The position numbers were made by a program, and so were the translations under genes. 64,000 bases of DNA. Origin: Streptomyces sp. NRRL S-646. Its GTDB lineage: Bacteria; Actinomycetota; Actinomycetes; Streptomycetales; Streptomycetaceae. Below are positions 50,032-60,024 of the stretch, piece after piece (positions within the stretch are counted from its first letter, which is position 1; every line of letters begins with the position of its first letter). A model generated the notes under the pieces. The model ran no database searches. It was not told where the DNA came from and saw nothing but the letters and a program-made list of their open reading frames with translations. The stretch covers positions 806,001-870,000 of the forward strand of contig NZ_JODC01000007.1 of NCBI RefSeq assembly GCF_000720765.1, in the 5' to 3' direction.

Positions 50032-50583
50032 GTGGCCGAGACGCGAATACCGCCCGCCGAGCCGGGAGCGGCCCTGCTCCGCGCAGGACGGTGCTTCCGC
50101 CCCGGAGCCACCGCCCCCGACCGGCACGGCATCGCGCTCACCGGCGGACGCGAGGCTGACGTCTTCGCTCAGACGGACCACCCGTCGGTGGACGCCGACC
50201 GGCCCGAGTACGAACCCCACGGCTGCCCGCGCTGCGCCGCCTTCAAGGGCGGCCTGGTGCGGGCGAGTCGGGACGAGGCCGTGGAGATCGTCGCCGCCGC
50301 GCACGTCCACACCATCAGGACGTACGGCCCCGACCGCATCGCCGGCTTCTCCCCCATCCCCGCGATGTCGATGGTGTCGCACGCTGCCGGCGCCCGCTTC
50401 CACTCGCTCATCGGCGCCCCGATGCAGCAGGGCTGCAGCCTCGACCACAAGGGCGGCCCCGGCGCAGGCGGCGACGGGCCGTTCGGCCGGGACTCGGGAC
50501 GCAGGCGACTGCCGCTGGTGCCGGTGGAGAACTTCCACGCCCTGCGCGGACGCCAGACCGCGGTTGAGACCAAGGAGACCTGA
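50032..50583 (+). pseudogene. Collapsed narG-narH remnant, in-frame chimera
   Basis: A 183-residue open frame made of pieces of nitrate reductase. LLRAGRCFRPG...GGREADVF matches the NarG N-terminus; AQTDHPSVDADRPEYEPHGCPR matches the next NarG stretch but skips the H-x3-C-x3-C iron-sulfur motif; KGGLVRASRDEAVEIVAAAH through SHAAGARFHSLIG follows after another gap. Then GCSLDHKGGPGAGGDGPFG and VENFHALRGRQT look like the NarH C-terminus. Junctions lie near 50166, 50243 and 50420-50432. All molybdenum-site and most iron-sulfur ligands are gone, so it cannot be a nitrate reductase. The frame is kept open and overlaps narJ as TGATG. NarH assignment is from memory of the family. Confidence 0.85.
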
Positions 50584-51077
50584 TGCCCTCGGACGGCGTG
50601 CTGTACCAGGCGGCAGCGCTCTGCCTGACCTATCCCGACGACGACTTCCGCGCCCGGCTGCCGCTGCTGCGCGAAGCGGCCCCGCAGCTGCGGGAGTTCA
50701 CCGACCACGCGGCCGTCACACCGCCCCGGGAACTGGCCGCCCACTACGTCCGGGTCTTCGACTTCAAGAACCGGCACAGCCTCCATCTGAGCTGGTGGCG
50801 GGACGGGGACATCCGGCGGCGCGGCATGTCGCTGGCCCGCTTCAAGGACGTCTATCGCGCCGCCGGCCTGGAGTTCACAGGCGAGGAACTGCCCGACTTC
50901 CTGCCCGCCGTACTGGAGTTCACGGCCCGCACCGGGAACACGGACCTCCTCACGGAACACCACGAGGCCCTGGGGCAGCTCCGGGCCAGGCTCACCGACT
51001 TCGGTACCCCGTACGCGTCCGTCCTGGATGCCGTATGCGCCACACTGCCGATCCCCCACACGGAGGTTCGCTCATGA
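50583..51077 (+). CDS. narJ: Nitrate reductase delta subunit / assembly chaperone NarJ
   Basis: A 164-residue helical TorD/NarJ-family chaperone: LYQAAALCLTYPDDDF, HYVRVFDFKNRHSLHLSWW and MSLARFKDVYRAAGLEF. It normally inserts the molybdenum cofactor into NarG. The sequence looks intact with no stop or frameshift. Its client NarG is reduced to a fragment in this locus, so it would have to serve another NarG or be idle. Starts overlap at both ends with the neighbours (TGATG and ATGA). Confidence 0.92.
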   Translation: MPSDGVLYQAAALCLTYPDDDFRARLPLLREAAPQLREFTDHAAVTPPRELAAHYVRVFDFKNRHSLHLSWWRDGDIRRRGMSLARFKDVYRAAGLEFTGEELPDFLPAVLEFTARTGNTDLLTEHHEALGQLRARLTDFGTPYASVLDAVCATLPIPHTEVRS

Positions 51078-51796
51078 CCACGCTCCTGTGGGGCGTCCTG
51101 CCGTACGTCGCTTTCGCCCTGCTCGTCGCCGGCCTGATCTGGCGCTACCGCTACGACAAGTACGGCTGGACCACGCGTTCGTCGCAGGTGCACGATTCGA
51201 AGCTGCTGAACATCGCCTCCCCGGCCTTCCACTACGGCATCCTCTTCGTACTCGCCGGCCACCTCGTGGGCCTGTTCGTCCCGAAGTCGTGGACCGACCC
51301 GATCGGCGTCGGCGAGCACACGTACCACGTGTTCTCGCTCTACGGCGGGACGGCGGCGGGCGCGCTCGCCGTCGCCGGGGCCCTGTTGCTCGTCCACCGC
51401 CGACGCACGCACGCCCCGATCTTCCGGGCGACGACCGTGAACGACAAACTCATGTACGTCGTCCTGCTCGCCGCCATCGCGATGGGCATGGCCGCCAAGC
51501 TCACCCACAGCACCGGCGACGGCTACAACTACCATGCCTCCATTGCCCTTTGGGCCCGCAGCCTGTTCACGCTCCAGCCGAAGACCTACCTGATGGAGGG
51601 CGTGCCGGTGCTGTACCGGGTCCACGCGACGATCGGCATGGCTCTGATCGCCCTGGTGCCGTACACCCGCCTGGTCCACGTGTTCAGCGCGCCGGTGCAG
51701 TACCTGTTCCGCCCGTATGCGGTGTACCGCGGCCGCGACCCCAGGCAACTGGGGTCGCGGCCGGAGCGGCGGGGGTGGGAGAGGACGGGCGTCTGA
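51074..51796 (+). CDS. narI: Respiratory nitrate reductase gamma subunit NarI
   Basis: A 240-residue membrane cytochrome b subunit with five helices (LLWGVLPYVAFALLVAGLIW, HYGILFVLAGHLVGLF, GALAVAGALLLVHRR, LMYVVLLAAIAMGMAA, VHATIGMALIALVPYTRLVHVF). Heme-ligand histidines are in HYGILFVLAGH and in RVHATIG/RLVHVF. It passes electrons from menaquinol to NarH in the plasma membrane. It appears intact, yet narG and narH here are a remnant. It ends 3 bp from the convergent dnaK. Confidence 0.93.
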   Translation: MTTLLWGVLPYVAFALLVAGLIWRYRYDKYGWTTRSSQVHDSKLLNIASPAFHYGILFVLAGHLVGLFVPKSWTDPIGVGEHTYHVFSLYGGTAAGALAVAGALLLVHRRRTHAPIFRATTVNDKLMYVVLLAAIAMGMAAKLTHSTGDGYNYHASIALWARSLFTLQPKTYLMEGVPVLYRVHATIGMALIALVPYTRLVHVFSAPVQYLFRPYAVYRGRDPRQLGSRPERRGWERTGV

Positions 51797-51799
51797 CGG

Positions 51800-53665
<1,866 letters not shown>

Positions 53666-53710
53666 CTCCGTCCCCTTCCGCCAGGGCACTCCTCACACAC
53701 CAGCACAAAA

Positions 53711-53731
53711 CTTGAGTGCGCTGTTGTCAAT
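53711..53731 (-). promoter_or_regulatory. Promoter of dnaK with partial HAIR (HspR) box
   Basis: On the minus strand TTGACA (53730-53725) is followed 17 nt later by TGTGCT, a fair -35/-10 pair. Overlapping it, ACTCAAG (53717-53711) is a perfect half of the HspR operator CTTGAGT-N7-ACTCAAG; the other half reads ATTGACA and matches at 4 of 7 positions. Heat-shock control by HspR is plausible but the site is degenerate. Confidence 0.5.
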
Positions 53732-53760
53732 GCCGCGTACTCCGGGTACCCGGAAACGAC

Positions 53761-53795
53761 GGTGCCGCGCCCCCTGTCTCGGGGGGCGCGGCACC
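53761..53795 (-). terminator. Terminator after the OsmC gene
   Basis: GGTGCCGCGCCCCC at 53761-53774 and GGGGGCGCGGCACC at 53782-53795 form a perfect 14-bp stem with a 7-nt loop, 27 bp beyond the stop of the minus-strand osmC-like gene and before the dnaK promoter. Confidence 0.85.
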
Positions 53796-53822
53796 GGGCG
53801 ACGTCAGGGACGCACGGGGGCG

Positions 53823-54251
53823 TCAGGCAAGCTTCGCCGACAGGGTGATCGTCGTGCCGGTGAGGGCCTGGCTGACCGGGCAGTTCTTCTTGGCGTCCTC
53901 GGCGGCGGCGACGAAGGCGTCGTTGTCGATGCCGGGGACCGTGCCCTCGACGGTCAGGTGGATGCCCGTGATGCCCTCGCCCGGCTGGAAGTTCACGTCG
54001 GCCGAGGTGATGAGCTTGGTGGGCGGGGTGCCGGCGCCGGCCAGGGCGTGCGACAGCGCCATGGAGAAGCAGCTGGAGTGGGCGGCGGCGATCAGCTCCT
54101 CGGGGCTGGTCCTGCCGTTCGCGTCCTGGGAGCGCGAGGCCCAGGTGACCGGCTGCTCGGCGATGGCACCGGAGGAGTCGAAGGAGACGACACCGTTGCC
54201 CTCGAGCAGGTTGCCTTCCCAGACGGTGTGTGCGGAGCGCGTGGTTGCCAC
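53823..54251 (-). CDS. OsmC-family peroxiredoxin-like protein
   Basis: A 142-residue OsmC protein. The two redox cysteines are in AAHSSCFSMALSHAL and DAKKNCPVSQALTG, with the Arg in SRSQDANGRTSPEELIA. It reduces organic hydroperoxides with thiols in the cytoplasm and is often induced by osmotic stress. The start is GTG at 54251, after GAAGGGA. It stands alone between terminators. Confidence 0.92.
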   Translation of the reverse strand: MATTRSAHTVWEGNLLEGNGVVSFDSSGAIAEQPVTWASRSQDANGRTSPEELIAAAHSSCFSMALSHALAGAGTPPTKLITSADVNFQPGEGITGIHLTVEGTVPGIDNDAFVAAAEDAKKNCPVSQALTGTTITLSAKLA

Positions 54252-54309
54252 GATGAATCCCTTCGAATTCTGGCTGTTCCTGTAGGACACCATCCGATCA
54301 CATTCCGGC

Positions 54310-56109
54310 TCACTGCACCCGGAACACCGGGCCACGCGCGGAGAACGGCAGCCGCGCCCCCTGGGGAATCAGATACGCGTGGTCGCGCCGCACCCGCAGT
54401 ACGTCGCACCAGCCGTCCGTGATGACGAGGACGGGTGCGCCGGGCGGGAAGTCGTCCGCGCGGTGCAGGAGGTCGATCCCGGGCTGCAGGACCGTACCGC
54501 CGCGGCCGTGGACCCGTACCCGGCCGGCGATCTCCGTGACCGGCACGTAGCCGGCGTCGTGCGGGGCCGCGTCGCAGAAGACGACGCGGGCGGCCGGCAC
54601 CTCGCGGGCCTCCGCGTAGGAGGCGATGGCGCCGAGGGCCTTGCCGAGCAGGGTCCGGTCCATGGAGCCGGAGGTGTCGAGGACCACGCCGAAGGTGCAG
54701 CGGGCGATCTCCTCAGGCGGGAAGTAGCGGCCCGCGCGGGGAATGTCGGGGGTGGAGGACTGACGGCGGGAGGGGCGGGCGTACGACCGCACGGGCTGTG
54801 GGCTGGGTACGAACTCGTCGAACCAGCGGGCGAGTTGGGCGTCCCAGGGCAGGGGCGGGTGGCTGAGCGCGCGGATCTCCTCGACCAGGCCGCCGGGGAG
54901 GAGGCCGCGCTCCTGCTGCTGGTGCAGGTCCAGGCCCTGGCCCAGGCCACGGCGGTAGAACTCGTCGAGGTCGACGTAGTCGCGCGGGCTGCCGAGCGGA
55001 CCGCCGAGGATGTCGCCGGCACCCTTGCCGCGCAGCGTGGCCAGGCGTCGCATCCGCCGCAGGTCGCCGGCGATGCGGTCGTAGACCTCCTCGGCGGACA
55101 GGTCCTTCAGCTCCGGGTCGTACAGCAGTCCTTCGGGCATCGTGCCGACCTGCATCTCGCAGAGCCAGCCGTTGATGACGTAGTCGCACGCGATGTTGAA
55201 CAGGTACGGGTCGCGGGTGCCGCAGCGGTCGCCGTGGCGCAGGGCGGCGTGCAGCATCTCGTGGGCGAGGATGAACCGCCATTCCTCGTCGTCGAACCGG
55301 CGCAGCGGGTTGATGTAGATCTCGGCCGCTTCCGGGTTCACCGCGGCCACGGAAATGCCGTGCGCGCGGGCGAGTTCGGCGTCGGCGACGAGGGTGATGC
55401 CGGCCGCGATGCCGCCGAGCAGCGGGTAGGAGGAGATGAACCAGCTCAGGGCCTTCTCCCAGGGGCGTGGCGGGACCACTTCCCCGTCGAGGGAGTCGCG
55501 GCGGCCGCCCGCCATGTCCATCGCCGCGGACACGGTCCGGGTCAGGGCGGTGGCGAAGGTCAGCTGGTGGTCCGGGGGTTGGGACCAGCCCACCCACGGC
55601 AGGAGCTGCTGGTCGGGCTCGTGGCCCGCGGTGCCGCAGCGCTCGTAGGCGGGCGGGAGACCGTCCCGCCGCCAGCGGGCGGCGAGCTGCTCCTCGTCGC
55701 CGTCGGGGTAGGAGGCGGGGAGCGCCTCGGGGGTCTCGCCGATGGTGAAGTTCAGCAGGAATCGGTTGACGACGACGCAGCGTGCGGCGAGGTCGAACCG
55801 GTCCGGCCGGGTGCGCTCGCCCTTGGCCGCCGGGACGTGTCCGAAGCCCAGGTGCAGGACGGCGTGCGCGAGCGCCCAGGCCCAGGCGGCCGGTTCGGCG
55901 AGCCGCTTCGGGTGGACGTGCAGGGCGGCGTCGGAGTCGACGACCACGAGCCCGTCGCGGGGCGCGAACCTGCACTCCTCCTGCCGGCAGACGTCGAAGT
56001 TCACGGCCGCGAGCGCCGGGTTGGCCTTCACCAGCCGCAGCCCCTCGGCGAACGCCTCGGCAGCCGGGTCCCGCTTCTTCTGTCCCTTGCCCCGGGTGCG
56101 GCTGCTCAT
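54310..56109 (-). CDS. Metallopeptidase-like protein with C-terminal VWA domain (DUF2201 type), MoxR partner
   Basis: A 599-residue protein. The N-terminal two thirds is the putative metallopeptidase domain: HAVLHLGFGH (residues about 82-91) and AHEMLHAALRHGDR with HEMLH at 283-287. The C-terminal third is a von Willebrand A-like domain with a MIDAS motif VLDTSGSMD near residue 478 and VLVITDGWCD near the end. There is no signal peptide. It overlaps the MoxR ATPase gene as ATGA, an arrangement typical of MoxR-VWA chaperone pairs that remodel or metallate proteins. The client is unknown. Confidence 0.85.
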   Translation of the reverse strand: MSSRTRGKGQKKRDPAAEAFAEGLRLVKANPALAAVNFDVCRQEECRFAPRDGLVVVDSDAALHVHPKRLAEPAAWAWALAHAVLHLGFGHVPAAKGERTRPDRFDLAARCVVVNRFLLNFTIGETPEALPASYPDGDEEQLAARWRRDGLPPAYERCGTAGHEPDQQLLPWVGWSQPPDHQLTFATALTRTVSAAMDMAGGRRDSLDGEVVPPRPWEKALSWFISSYPLLGGIAAGITLVADAELARAHGISVAAVNPEAAEIYINPLRRFDDEEWRFILAHEMLHAALRHGDRCGTRDPYLFNIACDYVINGWLCEMQVGTMPEGLLYDPELKDLSAEEVYDRIAGDLRRMRRLATLRGKGAGDILGGPLGSPRDYVDLDEFYRRGLGQGLDLHQQQERGLLPGGLVEEIRALSHPPLPWDAQLARWFDEFVPSPQPVRSYARPSRRQSSTPDIPRAGRYFPPEEIARCTFGVVLDTSGSMDRTLLGKALGAIASYAEAREVPAARVVFCDAAPHDAGYVPVTEIAGRVRVHGRGGTVLQPGIDLLHRADDFPPGAPVLVITDGWCDVLRVRRDHAYLIPQGARLPFSARGPVFRVQ

Positions 56110-57167
56110 CGCCTCGCTTCCACCAGCCGCGGCATGTCACGCGCCGCCTCGATGAGGAACCAGGAGGGCAGGACGGGGTTGCCGTCGGCGTCGGATGCGA
56201 TGACGGTCTGCGCGACCTCGACGGAGATCTCGGCGAGCTGCACGAGCAGCGACTTGGCGCGGTACGCGGTCTGGCGGCCGTTCGCCGACATGTGCTCCTT
56301 GCTGGCCGGCAGCTCCTTGATCAGGCGTCCGCGGAAGGACTCGGCGAGGTAGTAGAGCAGGTCGCGGTCCTCCGGCCGGCCCGGCCAGCGGGCGTCGCCC
56401 TTGATGACGGCCTCGATGCCGAACTGGCTGCGCACGATCTTGACGTAGCCGCAGAACGCCGTCGCGTGCCTCGGTGTGAGCGTGCCGTGTGCGAGGACCT
56501 TCAGCGTCTCCTCGTCGAGGCCCTGGCCGAAGGAGTGCAGCGCGTCGGAGAGCATGTGCCAGGAGCGGGGTGTGGAGAAGGGCTCCTCGGTCTTCGGCGG
56601 CTTGGACCACAGGTGGTCGGGCCGGTCGGTGAGGTGGTCGAGGATCCAAGGGTGGATGCCGTTGTCCGCGGCCCAGGTCAGCCAGTCCTTGGCGGACGCC
56701 TCCAGGTGGACGTGGGTGAGGCGGTTGACGAGGGCGGAGGCGATGGGGCGGGCGAGCGCGTTGTCCGTGGCGCGGTTGCCGGCGCCGATGACGATCGAGC
56801 CCTTCGGCAGCTCGTAGCTGCCGATCCGGCGGTCGAGGATCAGGGAGTAGAACGCCTTCTGCACATCGGGTGTGGCCGCGTTCAGCTCGTCCAGGAACAG
56901 GCAGTACGGCTCGTCACGGGCGATCGCCTCCGGCGGGCAGAACACGGACCGCCCCTCACGGATCTGCGGGACGCCGATCAGGTCCTCCGGGGCGAGCTGG
57001 GTGCCGAGCAGGCTCACGCACTCCAGACCCAGCGACTCGGCGAACGCCCTCACCAGGGAGGACTTCCCGATGCCGGGGGCGCCCCAGATGAAGACGGGCC
57101 GGACGGTGGCCAGGCCCAGCAGCAGCTCGGGGATGCGGGCGGGAGTGACGGATACGGCAGCCTGCAA
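56106..57167 (-). CDS. MoxR-type AAA+ ATPase
   Basis: A 353-residue AAA+ protein. Walker A GAPGIGKSS is at residues 29-37, Walker B YCLFLDELNAA near 88-98, sensor 1 GAGNRATDNALAR follows, with an arginine finger region at LVNRLTHV. MoxR proteins use ATP to activate or assemble partners that carry VWA domains, here the next gene. The start is ATG at 57167, and the 4-nt overlap with the VWA gene implies coupled translation and a stable complex. Confidence 0.9.
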   Translation of the reverse strand: MQAAVSVTPARIPELLLGLATVRPVFIWGAPGIGKSSLVRAFAESLGLECVSLLGTQLAPEDLIGVPQIREGRSVFCPPEAIARDEPYCLFLDELNAATPDVQKAFYSLILDRRIGSYELPKGSIVIGAGNRATDNALARPIASALVNRLTHVHLEASAKDWLTWAADNGIHPWILDHLTDRPDHLWSKPPKTEEPFSTPRSWHMLSDALHSFGQGLDEETLKVLAHGTLTPRHATAFCGYVKIVRSQFGIEAVIKGDARWPGRPEDRDLLYYLAESFRGRLIKELPASKEHMSANGRQTAYRAKSLLVQLAEISVEVAQTVIASDADGNPVLPSWFLIEAARDMPRLVEARR

Positions 57168-57247
57168 GAGCGGGCTCCTTCAGGGTGTTCGAGAGGTTTG
57201 CGACTCGAACAGTGTGTGCGTACGACCCCCGCAGGCGCAGCCGAATT

Positions 57248-59308
57248 TCAGGCGGCCCGCTCCTGCTCGCCCTCGTCGGTGACCGGTACCTGGGGACCGT
57301 CCGTCTCGCGCAGCCACCGCCGCAGCACCCGGTGCACCTCCTCGGCGCCGACCAGTTCCCGCCCTGCCTGCACCGGCTCGGAGAAGACGACCGGCGACAG
57401 CAGGAAAGGCCTTGCCTGCGCGCCGCCGAGCCCGCCGTGCGAGCCGATCTGTTCCTCGAAGGCGAGGACCTCGCCGTCGGCCGGGTCGTGGAAGGAGTTG
57501 ACCATGATGTCGGCGGTGTGCGGGAAGGAGTGGGTGCGGCGCACGGCGTCGGCGGCGCCGGGCCCGAAGGCCTCCAACGGGCCTGGTTTGTCCTCGAGTT
57601 GGCCGAGCGGGATCTCGGCGCCGTACGCGCCCATCACGACCCCGCCGTGCTCCTCGCTGCGGACGAGCAGGAAGCCGACGCCGGGATGGTTGGCGAGGGT
57701 GGTCAGCAGCGCGGGATGGCGAGCGTCGATCTCCTCCTTGCTCATCCGGTGCGGGACGTCCGGGAAGGAGACCAGGCCGAGGTTGCCGGAGGCCAGCACG
57801 AGCGGCTCCGAGCGGCGGGAGGGCCGGTGCTGCTCCTCGCCCTCCTCGACGGGCCGGCGCAGCGCCGCGCGCACGGCCGCGCGTGCCTCGGCTCCGCTGT
57901 GCGTGCGCTGCGCCCTGCGCGGCACGGGCAGCCCGCAGCCGGCCCGCACCAGATCGCCGAGGCCCAGGCCGTAGCGGGCGCGGAAGGTCTCGCCGGGGCT
58001 CTGGCCGTGGTCGGACAGGACGACGATCCGGTACGGCCGCGGGGCGTGCTCGGCGACCTTCGCGATCAGAGCGAGGGCGCGGTCGAGGCGTTCGAGGACC
58101 TTCTCCGCGTCGCGGCTCGTCGGCCCGGAGTGGTGGGCCACTTCGTCGTACGCCACGAGGTCGGCGTAGACGGCGGTGCGTCCGGCGAGCATGTCGCCCA
58201 TCACCGCGGCGACGACGACGTCCCGTTCGACGACGGTCGCGAAGGCGCGGACGAAGGGGTAGAGGCCGCCGCGTGCGACGCGCGGGCGCTGCTGCCTGAT
58301 CCGGGCCCGGGTGGACTCGACTGTCTCGCGGCCGACTTCGGCGACGAAGGACAGGGCGGTGCGCACGGCGTTGGCCGGGTCGGAGAAGTACGCGAAGTAG
58401 CCCGCCCGGGACCGGTTCTCCCGGCCGCGGCGACGGGTGGCGATGGACAGCACCAGGGCCTGCTCGTCGGCGCCGCCGCTGAAGAGGTTGCCGCGGCTCG
58501 CGCCGTCGGCGGTGAGCAGGCCGCCGTCGCCGGTGTGCTCGACGGCCCGGCGCTGGAGTTCGGCGGCGCTGGTCGGCCGGTTGCAGACCATCACCTCGCG
58601 GGTGTCCTTCTCATACCAGCGGAACGCCGGGACGTCGTGGTTGCTGCCGTGCAGGATGCCGAGCTGGCTGGCGCCGGTCTGGCTGGACCAGTCGGTGCGC
58701 CAGGGGGTGAGCCGGTGGGATGACCCCAGCCACTGGGCGACGGTGGGCATCAGGCCCTTGCCGACCGCGGCCAGCAGGACGTCGTGGCCGACTCCGTCGA
58801 GTTGCAGGAAGACGGTGCCCGGGGCGGACGGGCCGGGCGGTAGACGTCTGCGACGGCGGTCGGCGAGGCGGTAGAGGCGCCGCCGGTACGCGTCGTCGTC
58901 GCGCACGGCCAGGGCGGCGCCGGTCGCGGAGGCCACGGCGGACATCACGGCGGCCACCACCACGGCCGTCTCCGGAGCGGCCTCGGCGCTGCTGGACGGG
59001 TTGAGCCGCAGCGCCACCAGCAGCAGGGACCCGTTCAGGACGAAGACGAGCAGTCCCAGCACCAGCGCCGGCACGAGCAGCAACAGCCGTACGAGCAGCG
59101 GCCAGACCAGGGCGGACAGCACACCGAAGGCCCCGGCGCCGAACGCGGCGGTGACGGCGATGTGGGTGGCGCTCTCGCCGTCGGCGGACTGCAGGCGGAA
59201 GTCCGGCAGGATCCCCGCGAGCACGAGCATGGTGACCGTGGAGACCGCCCATACCGCGACGCTCCGCCCCGTCTGACTGGCGACCCGCCGCCACCGCCCG
59301 CCACGCAC
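57248..59308 (-). CDS. Membrane phosphoesterase: four-helix holin-like N-terminus fused to alkaline-phosphatase-type domain
   Basis: A 686-residue protein. Residues about 1-135 hold four hydrophobic helices resembling the mycobacterial four-helix superfamily VII holin-like domain (VAVWAVSTVTMLVLAGILPDF; VLSALVWPLLVRLLLLVPAL). Residues about 165-640 form an alkaline-phosphatase/nucleotide-pyrophosphatase fold, with the first metal ligands in TVFLQLDGVGHDVL, YDEVAHHSGPTSRDAEKVL and IVVLSDHGQSPGETF. It is likely membrane-bound and acts on phosphodiesters or phospholipid head groups. A possible earlier or later start was not resolved. Confidence 0.85.
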   Translation of the reverse strand: MRGGRWRRVASQTGRSVAVWAVSTVTMLVLAGILPDFRLQSADGESATHIAVTAAFGAGAFGVLSALVWPLLVRLLLLVPALVLGLLVFVLNGSLLLVALRLNPSSSAEAAPETAVVVAAVMSAVASATGAALAVRDDDAYRRRLYRLADRRRRRLPPGPSAPGTVFLQLDGVGHDVLLAAVGKGLMPTVAQWLGSSHRLTPWRTDWSSQTGASQLGILHGSNHDVPAFRWYEKDTREVMVCNRPTSAAELQRRAVEHTGDGGLLTADGASRGNLFSGGADEQALVLSIATRRRGRENRSRAGYFAYFSDPANAVRTALSFVAEVGRETVESTRARIRQQRPRVARGGLYPFVRAFATVVERDVVVAAVMGDMLAGRTAVYADLVAYDEVAHHSGPTSRDAEKVLERLDRALALIAKVAEHAPRPYRIVVLSDHGQSPGETFRARYGLGLGDLVRAGCGLPVPRRAQRTHSGAEARAAVRAALRRPVEEGEEQHRPSRRSEPLVLASGNLGLVSFPDVPHRMSKEEIDARHPALLTTLANHPGVGFLLVRSEEHGGVVMGAYGAEIPLGQLEDKPGPLEAFGPGAADAVRRTHSFPHTADIMVNSFHDPADGEVLAFEEQIGSHGGLGGAQARPFLLSPVVFSEPVQAGRELVGAEEVHRVLRRWLRETDGPQVPVTDEGEQERAA

Positions 59309-59424
59309 GCCCAGCCCACCTCACGTCCTGGCCCGTCGTCGGTGCGGGCTTGTATTCAGATTGTCACAGTGGTCCGACAACGGGTTCCGGCAACGGGCGG
59401 TCCGGTGATCAGCTGCGGTTCCGC

Positions 59425-59516
59425 AGCGTCCCAAAGGGGCGCGGGGCTGCATCGACATGCGGCTCCGCCGCGGGGCGCGACCAGCCACGACGATGCCGCA
59501 GACGAAAGACGGCGCA
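59425..59516 (-). repeat. Dispersed intergenic repeat, copy 3, inverted
   Basis: Read on the minus strand it has GTCGTGGCTGGTCGCGCC, GCGGCGGAGCCGCATGTCGA and GCAGCCCCGCGCCCC. It lies between the phosphoesterase start and the next gene's stop; the rest of 59309-59539 shows no gene. Ends are approximate. Confidence 0.8.
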
Positions 59517-59539
59517 TCGCCGCACAGCCCGCGGAGCGC

Positions 59540-59941
59540 TCAGCGCCCGTCGTATCCGGCCGTCGGCATCGACAGCCGCCGGTGCACCCGGGCCTTCATC
59601 TGGGCGTCGTAGCAGGGCTCCTCGAACCCGACCGTCTCCACCCGCACCCCGCGCCGTGCGCACTCCGCGGTGAACTCCTCGACGGACGACAGCGCGCTCT
59701 CCAGCACCCGGCGGCTGGGCGCCACGAACAGGTCGATCCCCGGCCGGACGCCGTCCCACAGCACACAGTGGTCGGCCCGCACTCCCCGCACCAGGAGTTC
59801 CCGGCTGACGATGTAGCCCCGCTCGGCGGCCCAGCGGGCGCACATCGCGTGCTGGCTGCGGGAGTCCACCAGGAAGGGATCGTCGTCCAGCTCCTGCAGC
59901 GGCGTCAGACTCGCGATCGCCGTGACCCGCACCGGTCCCAT
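59540..59941 (-). CDS. Hypothetical protein, weakly resolvase-like
   Basis: A 133-residue protein that I cannot place. Its middle, MCARWAAERGYIVSRELLVRGV followed by FVAPSRRVLESALSSVEEFTAEC and VRVETVG, follows the strand-helix order of the serine-recombinase catalytic domain, but the N-terminal catalytic Ser motif (YxRVSxxxQ) is replaced by VTAIASLTPLQ and no DNA-binding domain follows. It may be a domesticated or unrelated Rossmann-like protein. ATG at 59941 is the start. It is divergent from the MBL-fold gene at 60025. Confidence 0.65.
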   Translation of the reverse strand: MGPVRVTAIASLTPLQELDDDPFLVDSRSQHAMCARWAAERGYIVSRELLVRGVRADHCVLWDGVRPGIDLFVAPSRRVLESALSSVEEFTAECARRGVRVETVGFEEPCYDAQMKARVHRRLSMPTAGYDGR

Positions 59942-60024
59942 GGCGTCCCCCTCACCTCCGGGTTTCGGCGCCGACCCTACTCCTGCCCGTAGGCTTCGGG
60001 GAGTCGCGCGAAGGAGGCAAAGAG

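Noticed and set aside
50032..50583. A novel small protein of 183 residues
   Set aside because: Its segments match consecutive NarG and probable NarH stretches, and it sits exactly before narJ and narI.
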